Source: Phytophthora quininea
Taxonomy: Eukaryota > Oomycota > Peronosporomycetes > Peronosporales > Peronosporaceae
Assembly (NCBI GenBank): GCA_011947345.1
Contig: JAAVTG010000494.1
Coordinates: forward strand, 1-36,479
Length of the DNA: 36,479 nt
Reading direction: 5' to 3'
Shown one piece after another: positions 20,344 to 28,763 of this stretch. Numbering within the stretch: the first letter of the stretch is position 1; the number at the start of each line of letters is the position of its first letter. A program made the position numbers and the translations under genes. Under the pieces are notes generated by a model. It searched no databases. It saw only the letters and a program-made list of their open reading frames with translations, and was not told the DNA's origin.

Positions 20344-21117
20344 TTACACGTCAACGGCGTCGAGGTACGAGATCGTAGCGAGAGCGTCCGCGTACGTGAT
20401 CTCCGTGTCGGGTTTGCTCCATCCCAACGGGAACGTCTCGAGCAGGAAGAACGTCGAGATGAAGTACGTGCTGGACGAGTTGCCGTTGTGGCCGCCGAAT
20501 CCACGCAAAAACAGACCAGACTCGGCTCCAGCAATGAAGGCTGGGGTCGCGCTGAAGTCGAACTCGGGGTTGTGCTGCTCGCCCCACTTGACGCGGGCAG
20601 CGCGGATCTTGGCGACGTCAGTCACGTCGATCTCGCCGTCGAGGCCGTGGGCCAGCACGTCGGCGACGAGATTGGGGGTCACGAACGCTGGGTCCGCGCC
20701 AAAGTACGCGTCCGACCGCGCCAGCGAGGCATCGTGCTCGATCTGGTCGTTGTGCTTGGACAAGTCGTTCAGGTCGAACACGTCCGGCGATAGTCCTCCC
20801 ATCACGGACGCCAGGTCCTCAGCAATGTTGAACTTGTCCATGACGACCGCCAGTGCCTGGTCCACCGTGATGTTCTTGCCGTCTCGGGGCAGGTACCCGT
20901 GGTTGGCGAGGGTGTTCATGGCGGGGCACGGCGACCGACGGAACGGAGCAGTGGAATTCACAGCACCGGAAGTCAGTGACGCCGGTGGACGGTAGTACGC
21001 ACCCTCGGGCAGTGCATTGGCGACAGCAAGTGCGAGCTTGGCTTCGATCTCGGAATACCCTTGGGCGACGCCGAAGGCAGCAGCGATGAAGGCGAAGGTG
21101 GTGGTGAAGGAAACCAT
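20344..21117 (-). CDS. Secreted heme-thiolate peroxygenase (chloroperoxidase family), copy 2 (intact)
   Basis: An intact 257-residue frame. The signal peptide covers about residues 1-20 (hydrophobic FAFIAAAFGVA). The heme-thiolate motif PCPAMNTLANHG places the axial Cys at residue 64, and the catalytic acid motif is E127-H128-D129 followed by ASL. Sequons are NST at 54 and NIT at 82. The length fits the short peroxygenase group. The expected role is H2O2-dependent oxidation of aromatics, lipids or plant defence compounds outside the cell. The ATG at 21117 is preferred because the signal peptide begins there and an initiator lies 55-71 bp upstream; the longer frame upstream starts with a non-hydrophobic segment. 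There are no introns. Copies 1 and 2 arose by tandem duplication and have since exchanged sequence. Confidence 0.9.
   Translation of the reverse strand: MVSFTTTFAFIAAAFGVAQGYSEIEAKLALAVANALPEGAYYRPPASLTSGAVNSTAPFRRSPCPAMNTLANHGYLPRDGKNITVDQALAVVMDKFNIAEDLASVMGGLSPDVFDLNDLSKHNDQIEHDASLARSDAYFGADPAFVTPNLVADVLAHGLDGEIDVTDVAKIRAARVKWGEQHNPEFDFSATPAFIAGAESGLFLRGFGGHNGNSSSTYFISTFFLLETFPLGWSKPDTEITYADALATISYLDAVDV
20744..20961. repeat. Gene-conversion tract, copy 2
   Basis: Partner of 19273-19490: 218 bp with one mismatch, embedded in paralogous genes that differ at many positions outside the tract. Confidence 0.9.
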
Positions 21118-21171
21118 CTCGAACAAGTCCGGGAGATAAGGAGGCTTGGCTATTTGCTCGCTATCCGATAG

Positions 21172-21188
21172 CAAATCTGGGAATGAAA
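21172..21188 (-). promoter_or_regulatory. Oomycete initiator of peroxygenase copy 2
   Basis: The minus strand reads TTTCATTCCCAGATTTG, a good match to GCTCATTYYNCAWTTT, 55-71 bp upstream of the ATG at 21117. Confidence 0.6.
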
Positions 21189-21799
21189 GTCTCCCCGCGC
21201 GAGACGGTCGAGCCGCATGCAAACCTCTCCACCCAGCAGCATTGGGGACAAAGAGAGAGGGTCAACGTCGCAATTGGAAAGGACAAAAGTGGCCTGGACC
21301 TCCGGGATTGCAAGCGAGCGGTACGTGTGTGGCATAGCGCTCGGAGTAAGCAGGGTCGCAGGTGTACAAGACTGTCCGTAGATCAGCCATACGCATCAGC
21401 AGCGCTACGAAATCCATGAACTTGTCGGTGAACCCCACCAGTTCCTTGTTGTTTGCACTGCATCAAGCCGACATTGTTGTCGAACTTTGCTCTCTTGGTG
21501 GTTAATAGAGCCCCAGAGATTCGCTTGACGTCCTCACGCACAACCGTATTTGCAATGCGACTCTAGCAGGATCAGTTCAAGCACCAGGACGCTTTATCAC
21601 GGCAGGACCACTTTGAATCCGTCCACGACCGTTGCCGTGTACTGCCGCGGCATCGTAAAGCAGCGTCGAGACCAGCTCCCTTTGTCACGTGAGCCGTTTG
21701 TTGATCAGATGGCGGTCAAGCTTCGTGAGCAGCTGCAAGAACGACAGGCAAACAATTTCGAGAGCAGCACTAAGTTGCAGTTTGTCATTCGATGCCTCA
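21189..21799. other. Unassigned stretch with weak coding character
   Basis: The minus strand has short adjoining frames (about 21150-21530) with coding-like composition, including a LLMRMADLRTVLYTCDP-like stretch, but they are split by shifts and match no family I recognise. It may be the remnant of a gene, or nothing. Confidence 0.25.
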
Positions 21800-22991
21800 T
21801 TACGCCTGCTGCTCTTGCCCCGGGAATACCCACCCGACAGTGCGTAAAATGCCAGTCATAGCGTTAGCCTTGTCGACATCAACCGCAAACTTGACAGTTT
21901 GCGACGGAGCCTCCTCTTCAGGACCAGCTTCACTGACCCACGACTGCATTCCGACCTTCTTCTGCAACGGCACCGAAGGCTGCTCCTCCCCAAACACGCA
22001 GTTGCACATGTGAGGCAACGACGGCACTCGCGCCTGCTGCTGCAGCATACACGTTGCACGGGCTAGCATCCACATCAAGGGCACCGTATCGCCTTCGCTC
22101 GAGCGCGTACCGGTCACCCCAACCACACTCACCTCCTCAAACTCGGTCAAGTTGCGCTTGGAGCACACGAACGAGTCGACGCGAAGGTCTGCGTTGGCAC
22201 GTGCAACGAGATCTTCGTCCAGAGCGGAAGAAGTCATCGACAGAGGCACCAGCAGTGTCTCCTGCTTGAACGGGATCGAGAACCACGTGACGGACTGCCA
22301 CACGGTGCCCTGGTCGTCCAGCAGATCGGTCTGCACAGTGAACTCAATCTCCGATTCCAGGAAGCGCTTCTCCGTCAAGACCATGATGCACTATCACAAT
22401 AGAGTTAGCCTCAATATCTCAATCTAATCCAAATACATACTGTGAGTTCCGGTGGTGGCGTCTCGTCGTCTTGAGAGGGGAAGCTCATGTTGAGAGGCCG
22501 CAGCTGCACCACCGTGAGCGCCTTGAGTCGGATCTGGCGCACGCTGGCGGGGAAGTGAGAATTGCCCAGCAGCTGCAGGAAGAGGCTACCCACTGCCACC
22601 TGCGGGAACATGAAAGGAAGCTGCTCCAGCGCGAGCTTGGGCAGACTCAGCGACGTGGCGAGCTTGGCAAAGTCCGCGGACAGCAGCGCAAACGGACATT
22701 GCAGAGTGATACGTGGGCACGGACTGCGCAGGATGGAGGTGCGCCATCCCCTGCGCGTGAGTGGCGAGAGCCAGCAGCGCCATTGGAACTCTTTGGTGCC
22801 GAGGTCGGCGGGTGCAGGCAGCGCCGCGTAGCTGCAGCAGAGAGGGAGGTAAGTCTGGTAGTGAGGAAAGCTGCAGAGCACACAGGGACAAACCTCTGGG
22901 CGATGTCATGCTCCCACGTGATGGCCACGAACGCCACCAGCAGCCCCACGGCCACGAGCACCAGCAGCAGCACGGCAAGCCCCAGCAACAT
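21800..22991 (-). CDS. Membrane-anchored MaoC-like (hotdog) dehydratase-type protein
   Basis: Three exons (22894-22991, 22441-22831, 21800-22390) with introns of 62 and 50 bp join in phase to 359 residues. Residues 1-25 form a single strongly hydrophobic N-terminal segment (signal anchor). The middle contains a segment like the hotdog fold of bacterial acyl dehydratases (LPFMFPQV, then a short helix and QLRPLNM, compare LPxTYPHVLAFP and RPL). The C-terminal exon continues the beta-rich part (EIEFTVQTDLLDDQGTVWQS). The catalytic Asp/His of true hydratases is not evident, so activity is uncertain. It starts divergently from the RNase H gene, with start codons only 56 bp apart. A lipid-related role on an internal membrane is an inference. 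Confidence 0.6.
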
Positions 22992-23047
22992 GGCAAACAG
23001 TGAACAAGCAGCTCGTGCAACCGTCTGATTGGCTCGTGCGACCGCTG
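22992..23047. promoter_or_regulatory. Compact bidirectional promoter with an inverted CCAAT box
   Basis: Only 56 bp separate the ATG codons of the MaoC-like gene (minus) and the RNase H gene (plus). A reverse CCAAT box (ATTGG) lies at about 23029-23033. No clear initiator is visible for either gene. Confidence 0.4.
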
Positions 23048-23584
23048 ATGCGATTCCTGGTGCAAGGCGGCCGACTGCTGCGTCGTGGCGCAGACGCGTC
23101 TCGACGGCGCTTCCTGACGAGTTCCAGTGTGATCCAGCAGTGTCAAGACGACTCTCGACCGACGGTGCTCGCGTATGCTGACGGAGCCTCTCGCGGCAAT
23201 CCAGGACGAAGTGGTTGCGGAGCGTTGCTGTTGGACCCCACGACCCGCCAAGTGCTGGCTAGCAGCACGCAGTACGTGGGCGACCAGGAGACCAACAATG
23301 CGGCCGAATATCACGGTCTGCTGCTGGCATTGCGACTGGCAAAGCAGCTCCAGGCCGCTCACGTGCACGTCCATTTGGACTCGCAGCTCATCGTGCGGCA
23401 GATGCAGGGCCAGTACCGAGTGAAGGCCGCCAACCTCCGGCAGCTTCACCAGCAGTGCAAGCAGCTCAGCAACGAGCTGGGCAGCGTCACGTTCTCGCAC
23501 GTGGCTCGCGGGGAGAACTCGGCCGCCGACCGCTTGGCCAACGAGGCCATCGACAAGTACGAGGCTGAGAATCGGCTGCAGTAA
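23048..23584 (+). CDS. Ribonuclease HI
   Basis: An intact 178-residue protein that cleaves the RNA strand of RNA-DNA hybrids. The four acidic catalytic residues are in place: D45 in YADGASRGNPG, E87 in NNAAEYHGLL, D111 in HLDSQLIV and D161 in NSAADRLANEA. The catalytic domain covers residues 38-172. The first 30 residues are rich in Arg, Ser and Leu without acidic residues (RFLVQGGRLLRRGADASRRRF), which suggests a mitochondrial presequence. The ATG at 23048 is chosen; the frame is open further upstream, but only from a GTG. There is no N-terminal hybrid-binding domain. The gene faces the TruA gene 3' end to 3' end, 110 bp apart. Confidence 0.9.
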   Translation: MRFLVQGGRLLRRGADASRRRFLTSSSVIQQCQDDSRPTVLAYADGASRGNPGRSGCGALLLDPTTRQVLASSTQYVGDQETNNAAEYHGLLLALRLAKQLQAAHVHVHLDSQLIVRQMQGQYRVKAANLRQLHQQCKQLSNELGSVTFSHVARGENSAADRLANEAIDKYEAENRLQ

Positions 23585-23693
23585 ACTGCCATGGCAGCTA
23601 CCGAAGAGATAGATAGATATGTGGTAAATACAGGAAGAGGATCGTGGAACCAGGCCATGGAGAATGCGGTGCTGGGGCCCCAATTCGTTAAAG

Positions 23694-24581
23694 CTAGTCG
23701 TACTTGACCCATACAAGCGTTAATCCTTGCGGTGGTGCTCCCTGTCCTGCTTTCGATCGATTCTTTGCTGCTAGGATGGCAGAAATGTCCTCGGGGCTGC
23801 GTTTGCCTAGTCCGACGTCGACGATGGTGCCCACGAGGGTCCGCACCATTTTGTACCGGAAGCGGTTGCCTTCGAAGACCAGCCGTATCCTCGTGGGGAT
23901 GTCTTCATCGTACTGCTCGTCTTCCATTCCGCTCTGTTTGTCGACGTGCAGCTCCATCTTGGACACCGTGCAGACGTTCCCTTTGTCGCCATCTACACTC
24001 TTCTGCGGCGTGAAGGACGAAAAGTCTTTGGCGGCGGGCGGCATCATGAACATCTCCACGGCCGCCTGCATCTTGGACACATCCAGCATCTTACGAACGT
24101 GCCACACACGCTTGCGGTCCGTCACAGGACGCAGTCCGCCGACGACCAGATCGTATTCGTAGCGTTTGTACGTGGCATCTGTGCACGGGTCGAAGGCACC
24201 CTCGCTCTCGCTTAAGGTGACCATGCTGCGGCACAGAATATCGTCCGGCAGACGTGTGTTGAGTGCGTCTCGGAAGACTCGGTCCGACTCGGCGCAGCGA
24301 CTCGCAAACACCACGACCTGACCCAATGCGTGCACGCCCGTATCGGTGCGGGAGGCGAAGCGCAGCCGCGGCAGCTCCGTCTCGCCCGTCGTGCGGTGCA
24401 GCGCGTCCTCGATGGCTTCTTGCACCGTGCGCAGCATGGCACCGGGCTGGTCCTGCGCCTGAGAGCCGCAGAAGTCAGTGCCGTCGTACTGCACCACGCA
24501 GCGGCGCCGTCGATACGCACCGCCCTCGTCCACGCGCAGGAAGGCGCTGGGCGGCATGTTGAATCGCCGGCCGCCAGTCAT
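23694..24581 (-). CDS. tRNA pseudouridine synthase, TruA family
   Basis: A 295-residue protein with the TruA fold. The catalytic Asp is D80 in RFASRTDTGVHALGQ. Further conserved blocks are QYDGTDFCGSQ near the start, TYKRYEY in the middle, FSSFT, FRYKMVRTLVGTIVDVG, and LTLVWVKYD at the end. It converts uridine to pseudouridine in the tRNA anticodon stem region (positions 38-40 in the family's best-known members). The first ATG of the frame is at 24581; the open frame extends to 24680 only from a TTG. An initiator-like element 40-57 bp upstream of that ATG agrees with this start. It is in the same orientation as the ubiquitin-like/RING copy C, whose stop is about 165 bp upstream of the ATG. 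Confidence 0.93.
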   Translation of the reverse strand: MTGGRRFNMPPSAFLRVDEGGAYRRRRCVVQYDGTDFCGSQAQDQPGAMLRTVQEAIEDALHRTTGETELPRLRFASRTDTGVHALGQVVVFASRCAESDRVFRDALNTRLPDDILCRSMVTLSESEGAFDPCTDATYKRYEYDLVVGGLRPVTDRKRVWHVRKMLDVSKMQAAVEMFMMPPAAKDFSSFTPQKSVDGDKGNVCTVSKMELHVDKQSGMEDEQYDEDIPTRIRLVFEGNRFRYKMVRTLVGTIVDVGLGKRSPEDISAILAAKNRSKAGQGAPPQGLTLVWVKYD

Positions 24582-24620
24582 AACGATGCTCCCTGTTCCT
24601 GTACGACGCCGAACTTGCAG

Positions 24621-24638
24621 CAAAGCCGGAATGAACGC
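24621..24638 (-). promoter_or_regulatory. Oomycete initiator of the TruA gene
   Basis: The minus strand reads GCGTTCATTCCGGCTTTG, a partial match to the initiator consensus, 40-57 bp upstream of the ATG at 24581. Confidence 0.5.
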
Positions 24639-24746
24639 GAAACACAGAGGAAAACTCGACCAAGTGAGAATGAGACTCAACGGAGACGCTCACAAGCAAG
24701 GCTGAACCATTCACCATTAATGAAAGCGACCTAGACTTCGTCGAGC

Positions 24747-25936
24747 CTACATGGCCGTCCGGCATTCGGGGCATCTGGTCGTGATGCTGCTTCGCTTGCA
24801 TTGCGCGGCCCACTTCTTGACGCAGACGCGATGGGACCTGTGGCGGCAACGAGTCGTTTTGATCGGGGTCCGAGCTGCCGACCCCAGCTCGAACTGGCAG
24901 ATGGAGCAGACGTTCTTGCAGGCCATCCCGCCAGCATAGCGTTGCAACGTGTCTGCGCCTGCACTCGCTCTCAGCTTGGTCACAATCAGGAGATCGTCCC
25001 ATTCGACGGTGCCGACGCTCTCGTCTTCGCCAAACCGATAGTACTTGTCCCCGCCCACCTCTCTCCACGGAGAGCTGACTGAAAAGCCATCGCGAGAGCG
25101 GATGCCGTCGAACTTCCACTTGCAGTCGTAGAAGCCGCACGTGGTCGGTGTCACGTTGGACGTTTGGCACTTGGGGCACTTGAAAGTGCCGTCTCGCATG
25201 AGATTGAACGGCTTGAAGTGCTTGGGGTGGATGACCATCGCACCGAAGGTGGCGCACTTGCGGTTCTCGCACTTGCCCTCCAGATTGAGTCCTGGGTGAC
25301 ACACTCGCCACTCTGGGGCTTTGGACGTTAACGTTAGCTCGGACAATATCGAGTCGTCGGAAGCGTCTGCAAAAATGCGAGGACCTCCACCTCCGCGCAG
25401 ACGCAGCGATAGGAGAAGTGTGCTCTCTCCAGATATCTTATAGTCCAAGAGGCTGCGCTCGTCTTCCAAGACCCGGCCGGAGTAAGTGAGGCGCTGCTGG
25501 TCAGGAGAGATCCCTTCCTTCTTCTCGACCTTGTACTTGATATATTCAATCGTCTCGGTGGGCTTGCAGATGACCGCAACTATTTTCCCCGCCATTGTTC
25601 TAATCCTCAGCAACATTTCGCCGGGCTTTAAGCCTCGATGAACGTGCATCGCAGCAACAATGCGTGGACAGCTTCCAGCGAGCCCAGGGATCAGGGATGC
25701 AAGGGGACGCTCGTCACGTAACTTCGTGCCGTAGAGCATAATGGAGCGCACGGTTCGCGACTCATTCTTCCTCGGCGCGGTGTCGGCGATTTTCTTGTTC
25801 AGCGCTTGGATGAGGTCGCGAACTTGAGCGTTTCAAATTGGTCCCCAGGCAGGTCGGCAGCCACCACTTCGATGACCCCTTTCAGACCTTCTTCACTGAA
25901 GTCTCGCCACGGCACAGCTAGGGTGAACGATGACAT
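24747..25936 (-). CDS. Ubiquitin-like/RING-H2 fusion protein, copy C
   Basis: About 395 residues, same architecture as copy A but clearly diverged. The N-terminal segment begins at the ATG 25936. The ubiquitin-like domain ends in LRLRGG, exactly as in ubiquitin, followed by two more Gly. Its Lys48 equivalent is Arg and its Ile44 equivalent is Thr. The Cys-rich domain reads [20 protein letters not shown]. The RING-H2 is complete: [13 protein letters not shown] and CPEC. One base appears to be missing near 25830, which separates residues 1-35 from the rest. The initiator directly upstream supports the start. The RING predicts E3 ubiquitin ligase activity. It lies between the TruA gene and copy B, both in the same orientation. 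Confidence 0.82.
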
Positions 25937-25940
25937 GGCC

Positions 25941-25955
25941 AAATGTTGAATGACG
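25941..25955 (-). promoter_or_regulatory. Oomycete initiator of ubiquitin-like/RING copy C
   Basis: The minus strand reads GTCATTCAACATTT, a close match to the initiator core TCATTYYNCAWTTT. It ends only 4 bp before the ATG at 25936, so the leader would be extremely short. Confidence 0.55.
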
Positions 25956-26095
25956 GTGCCAAGACCAGAGCGAATTGAGAATGGCGAAGATTTCAACCAG
26001 CAAGCTGTCGGCTCTTGGCTTCGGAAACTGCTTGCAAGAATGTCAACGTTCCATGTTCCCTTCTGATCGATGGGAATCCTCGTCTCCTACGACAT

Positions 26096-27277
26096 TTAGC
26101 GCTCTGCACTTGCGCCTCGACGGCAGCAGATCGGACAGCTGAAGCTCAATCCCTTCTTGACACAACGAGCAACCAACGCGGCGACGCACGCGCGGTGGAA
26201 GCTGTGGCCGCAGTGGACCTTGACAATCGATCCGGTCGGGGACGACCCGAACTTGGACCAGCAGATGCAGCAAATGTCGTCGTCGCTCACGGTAAACCCA
26301 CTCGATGCAAGTCGCTGAGGTTTGAGGACGGGCAAGTCTTTCGTCGACTTGGCCGCAACCAGCAGCGTCTCCCACTTGACGCAGCTGTAGCTTTCGTCGG
26401 CGTCGAAGCGGTGATACTTCCGATCCCCGATCGCCAATTTCCACGGCGACGAGACCGCTAGACTGTCGCCCGACTGGATGCCTTCGAACTTCCAGACGCA
26501 CTTGTAGAGCCCACACGTGATCGGCTTCACCTTCATGCGGCACATCGGACACGGCACCGATCCGTCTCGCATGAGGTTGAACGTCTTGAAGTGCTTGGGG
26601 TGGAGCACCAGTTGGTCGAAGGCGACGCAGGAGCGGGTCTTGCAGCGTCCCTCGATGTTGAGGCCTTCGCTGTACATTCGCCACTTCGGAGCCGCGTCGG
26701 AGAACTCCTGCTTGGTCAGTAGCTCGTCGTCGGTGAGATCGGCAAACATTCGGCTCGGGATCCAGCCTCCAAGCAAGCGGAGCGACAAGTGGAAGGTGCT
26801 CTCGCTCCGAATGGCGTACTCCGACAGCAGCTTGTCGTCTCGGAGCGATTTCCCGGCGTAGGTCAGCTGCTGGTGCTCTGCTGGAATGCCCTCTCTGCGC
26901 TCGACTTTGACTTTGACGTCGTCGATGGTGTCGCTCGGCAAACACCCGACCGTGATCGTCTTCCCCGTCAACGTCGTGACAAACACCACCGTCTCGGCGA
27001 TGTCGTCCTTGCAGACAAGATTTTGCGTCGTCACAACTAAGCGGGGGCAGTCTCCACCCAGTTCAGGGATCAAAGCTGCCAACTTCCGGTCGTCCGACAA
27101 GCGAGTGCCATACAGCTGAAGCGACCTCACTTCTTCAGTATGAGCACGCAGCTCCTTGTTCAGGGCTCCGACGAGATCGCCTACGCGAGCTCTCGGTGGA
27201 AGGTCATCAAGAAGAACGTTCAACACGGCTTTCGCTCCTTGGGTATCATCACCTCGCCACAAGACAGGAAGCGACAT
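26096..27277 (-). CDS. Ubiquitin-like/RING-H2 fusion protein, copy B (intact)
   Basis: An intact 393-residue frame that differs from copy A at only three residues I could find: R85Q, C202Y and G298S. None is a RING ligand or lies in the ubiquitin-like core. The domain order is the same: diverged ubiquitin fold, ubiquitin-like domain ending LRLLGG, Cys-rich domain, RING-H2 with all eight ligands. The whole gene sits in the 1.46-kb duplicated segment. An initiator-like sequence lies 14-30 bp upstream of the ATG at 27277. The two copies should be nearly indistinguishable in function, so short reads will not separate them. Confidence 0.85.
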   Translation of the reverse strand: MSLPVLWRGDDTQGAKAVLNVLLDDLPPRARVGDLVGALNKELRAHTEEVRSLQLYGTRLSDDRKLAALIPELGGDCPRLVVTTQNLVCKDDIAETVVFVTTLTGKTITVGCLPSDTIDDVKVKVERREGIPAEHQQLTYAGKSLRDDKLLSEYAIRSESTFHLSLRLLGGWIPSRMFADLTDDELLTKQEFSDAAPKWRMYSEGLNIEGRCKTRSCVAFDQLVLHPKHFKTFNLMRDGSVPCPMCRMKVKPITCGLYKCVWKFEGIQSGDSLAVSSPWKLAIGDRKYHRFDADESYSCVKWETLLVAAKSTKDLPVLKPQRLASSGFTVSDDDICCICWSKFGSSPTGSIVKVHCGHSFHRACVAALVARCVKKGLSFSCPICCRRGASAER

Positions 27278-27290
27278 GTTCGCGCAAGAA

Positions 27291-27307
27291 AGTTTTGAGG
27301 AATGTGA
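27291..27307 (-). promoter_or_regulatory. Initiator-like element of ubiquitin-like/RING copy B
   Basis: The minus strand reads TCACATTCCTCAAAACT, a partial match to the oomycete initiator, just upstream of the ATG at 27277. Copy A has the same element with one base fewer. Confidence 0.4.
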
Positions 27308-27430
27308 CCAATTTACAGCACAGGATGGAAGTTGACTAACCAACCAACAAAAACTTCATGTTCTTCATTTGGTCTTGCTTGTCTTTTGTGCTACCAGGAA
27401 CAATTGATCGGCAACGATCAACGTTGTTGT

Positions 27431-28488
27431 CTACAACAATCCGCGGCAAATGGGGCAACTCGGCAGTGCCAAATTGCCCACCCAGGGACACAATCGCGAT
27501 GGAATTGGTGACCATGGTTGAGCTCGAAGGTGTCGAAGCATACGTAGACCAGCAAATAGAGCAGGCATCGTTCTCGTCCACCAAAGGCAAGTCCTGCGAT
27601 GGGTGCTGTTCTAGCACAGGCATTTCGCGTCTGGACTTGGCGACGATCAACAATCTGTCCCATTCGATCGCACTACAGACTTCCACATCAAAACGATGGT
27701 AGGTCGCCAATTTCCACGGAGAAAGAATCGAGAACCCGTCGATGGAGCGGACGCCTTCAAACTTCCAGACGGAGTTGCAAAACCCACACATCATTGGCTC
27801 CACTCCGTCTCGCTGCCATCCAGGAGCAGATTGAACGGCTCGGACCTTTCCTATTGATTATGAGTTGATTGAATGCAGAGCACGATGCGTTCCGGCAAAT
27901 TCCCTCAAGATTGAGGCCTTCACTGCATAGACGCCGGGGCTTCGGTACTAGTCAACAGTTCTTTCAGCAGCGAGTTGTTACAAATGTCGACGAACATTTG
28001 TCGTGGAATCCAACCTCTGCTCTCTAGAAGGATGGTGCTTTCATTTCAATGCCGTAGAATGAAACCGAGTGGCTGGATTCGAGTTCCATTCCAGCATAAA
28101 GCAGGAGTTGTTGGTCGGGAGCAACGTCTTCTTCGTGTTCAATCGCAGTCTAGATACAGACGACGGTATCACTTGAAAGCAAGGAATCGTCATGGCTTTG
28201 CCTGACAGCGTCTCGACATGAACCACCATTCTGGAGCCTCGACCTCGGGTAGGCCATCCCGTCACGGTCACGAGAAAACGTGGGCTGCTGACCAGCTCAG
28301 GAATGAGAGGCTTGAGGGGGCGGTCAGCGTCCAACTGCGTTCCATACAGGAGAAGCGACTTCACTTCACGCTTCGGTTGAGTACCGCAATGGAATCACGC
28401 ACTCGTGCTTGGCGATGAGGAGGTCGTCCTTTCACCTCTTCGCTCGTCTGATCCCCCACCATAACACTGGAACACCAAACGCCTCCAT
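27431..28488 (-). pseudogene. Ubiquitin-like/RING family gene, copy G, degenerate
   Basis: All four family segments can be recognised in order, but in several frames. The start region is at 28488 (FGVPVLWWG), followed by a KSLLLYGTQL segment, a strongly decayed ubiquitin-like domain, GLNLEGICRN, CGFCNSVWKFEG, IEWDRLLIVAKS, CSICWSTY, GHQFHRDC and finally CPICRGLL with the stop at 27431-27433. The CPxC pair of the Cys-rich domain is deleted and the RING lacks one ligand (His in place of Cys before GHQ). An initiator-like TTCATTCTC lies about 35-50 bp upstream. With several shifts, a deletion and lost ligands, it is a pseudogene. Its last 80 bp lie within the segmental duplication. Confidence 0.75.
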
Positions 28489-28763
28489 TCTGCGTGCGAT
28501 GATCTTTTCAACTTAGTCGTCGACTCGAGAATGAACTCGAAAGAAGACGATTGTGGGACGAGGCAGCAAGAAACCAGTCTCCACAACATACTTGAACTCC
28601 ACTCACCTACACGAACAAGAGATTCTCACAACTAATCGATTAAATCCATACCCGTAATGCACAAGTGCTAGCACACTCACACGTCCCTCCACCTGCCTAC
28701 CACTACTAGGCCAACATTCACCATCAAAACTTTTCCACATGCCGACATACGTCACATCCGTTT
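28489..28763. other. Intergenic spacer
   Basis: Between the promoter of copy G and the 3' end of the TBC1D23 gene. Apart from the initiator-like element near 28521-28539 I recognise nothing. Confidence 0.4.

Larger units (their letters stand above)
26041..27510. repeat. Segmental duplication, copy 2
   Basis: Partner of 15895-17358, in the same orientation and about 10.1 kb away. It contains copy B, its promoter and the last part of copy G. Because copy G is a longer family member that continues beyond the repeat, this locus is the likelier source. Confidence 0.85.

Noticed and set aside
19966..20995. Long plus-strand frames (275 and 236 residues) opposite peroxygenase copy 2
   Set aside because: They are antisense to a well-conserved enzyme, have no domain, and arise from the GC-rich third positions of the real gene.
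23000..23584. RNase H start at 23000
   Set aside because: That codon is GTG; the ATG at 23048 gives a protein with a plausible mitochondrial presequence.
22586..23716. A 376-residue minus-strand frame across the RNase H and MaoC-like genes
   Set aside because: It runs through two recognised genes in a shadow frame and shows no family.
23694..24680. TruA start at 24680
   Set aside because: That codon is TTG; the first ATG is at 24581 and fits the initiator position.
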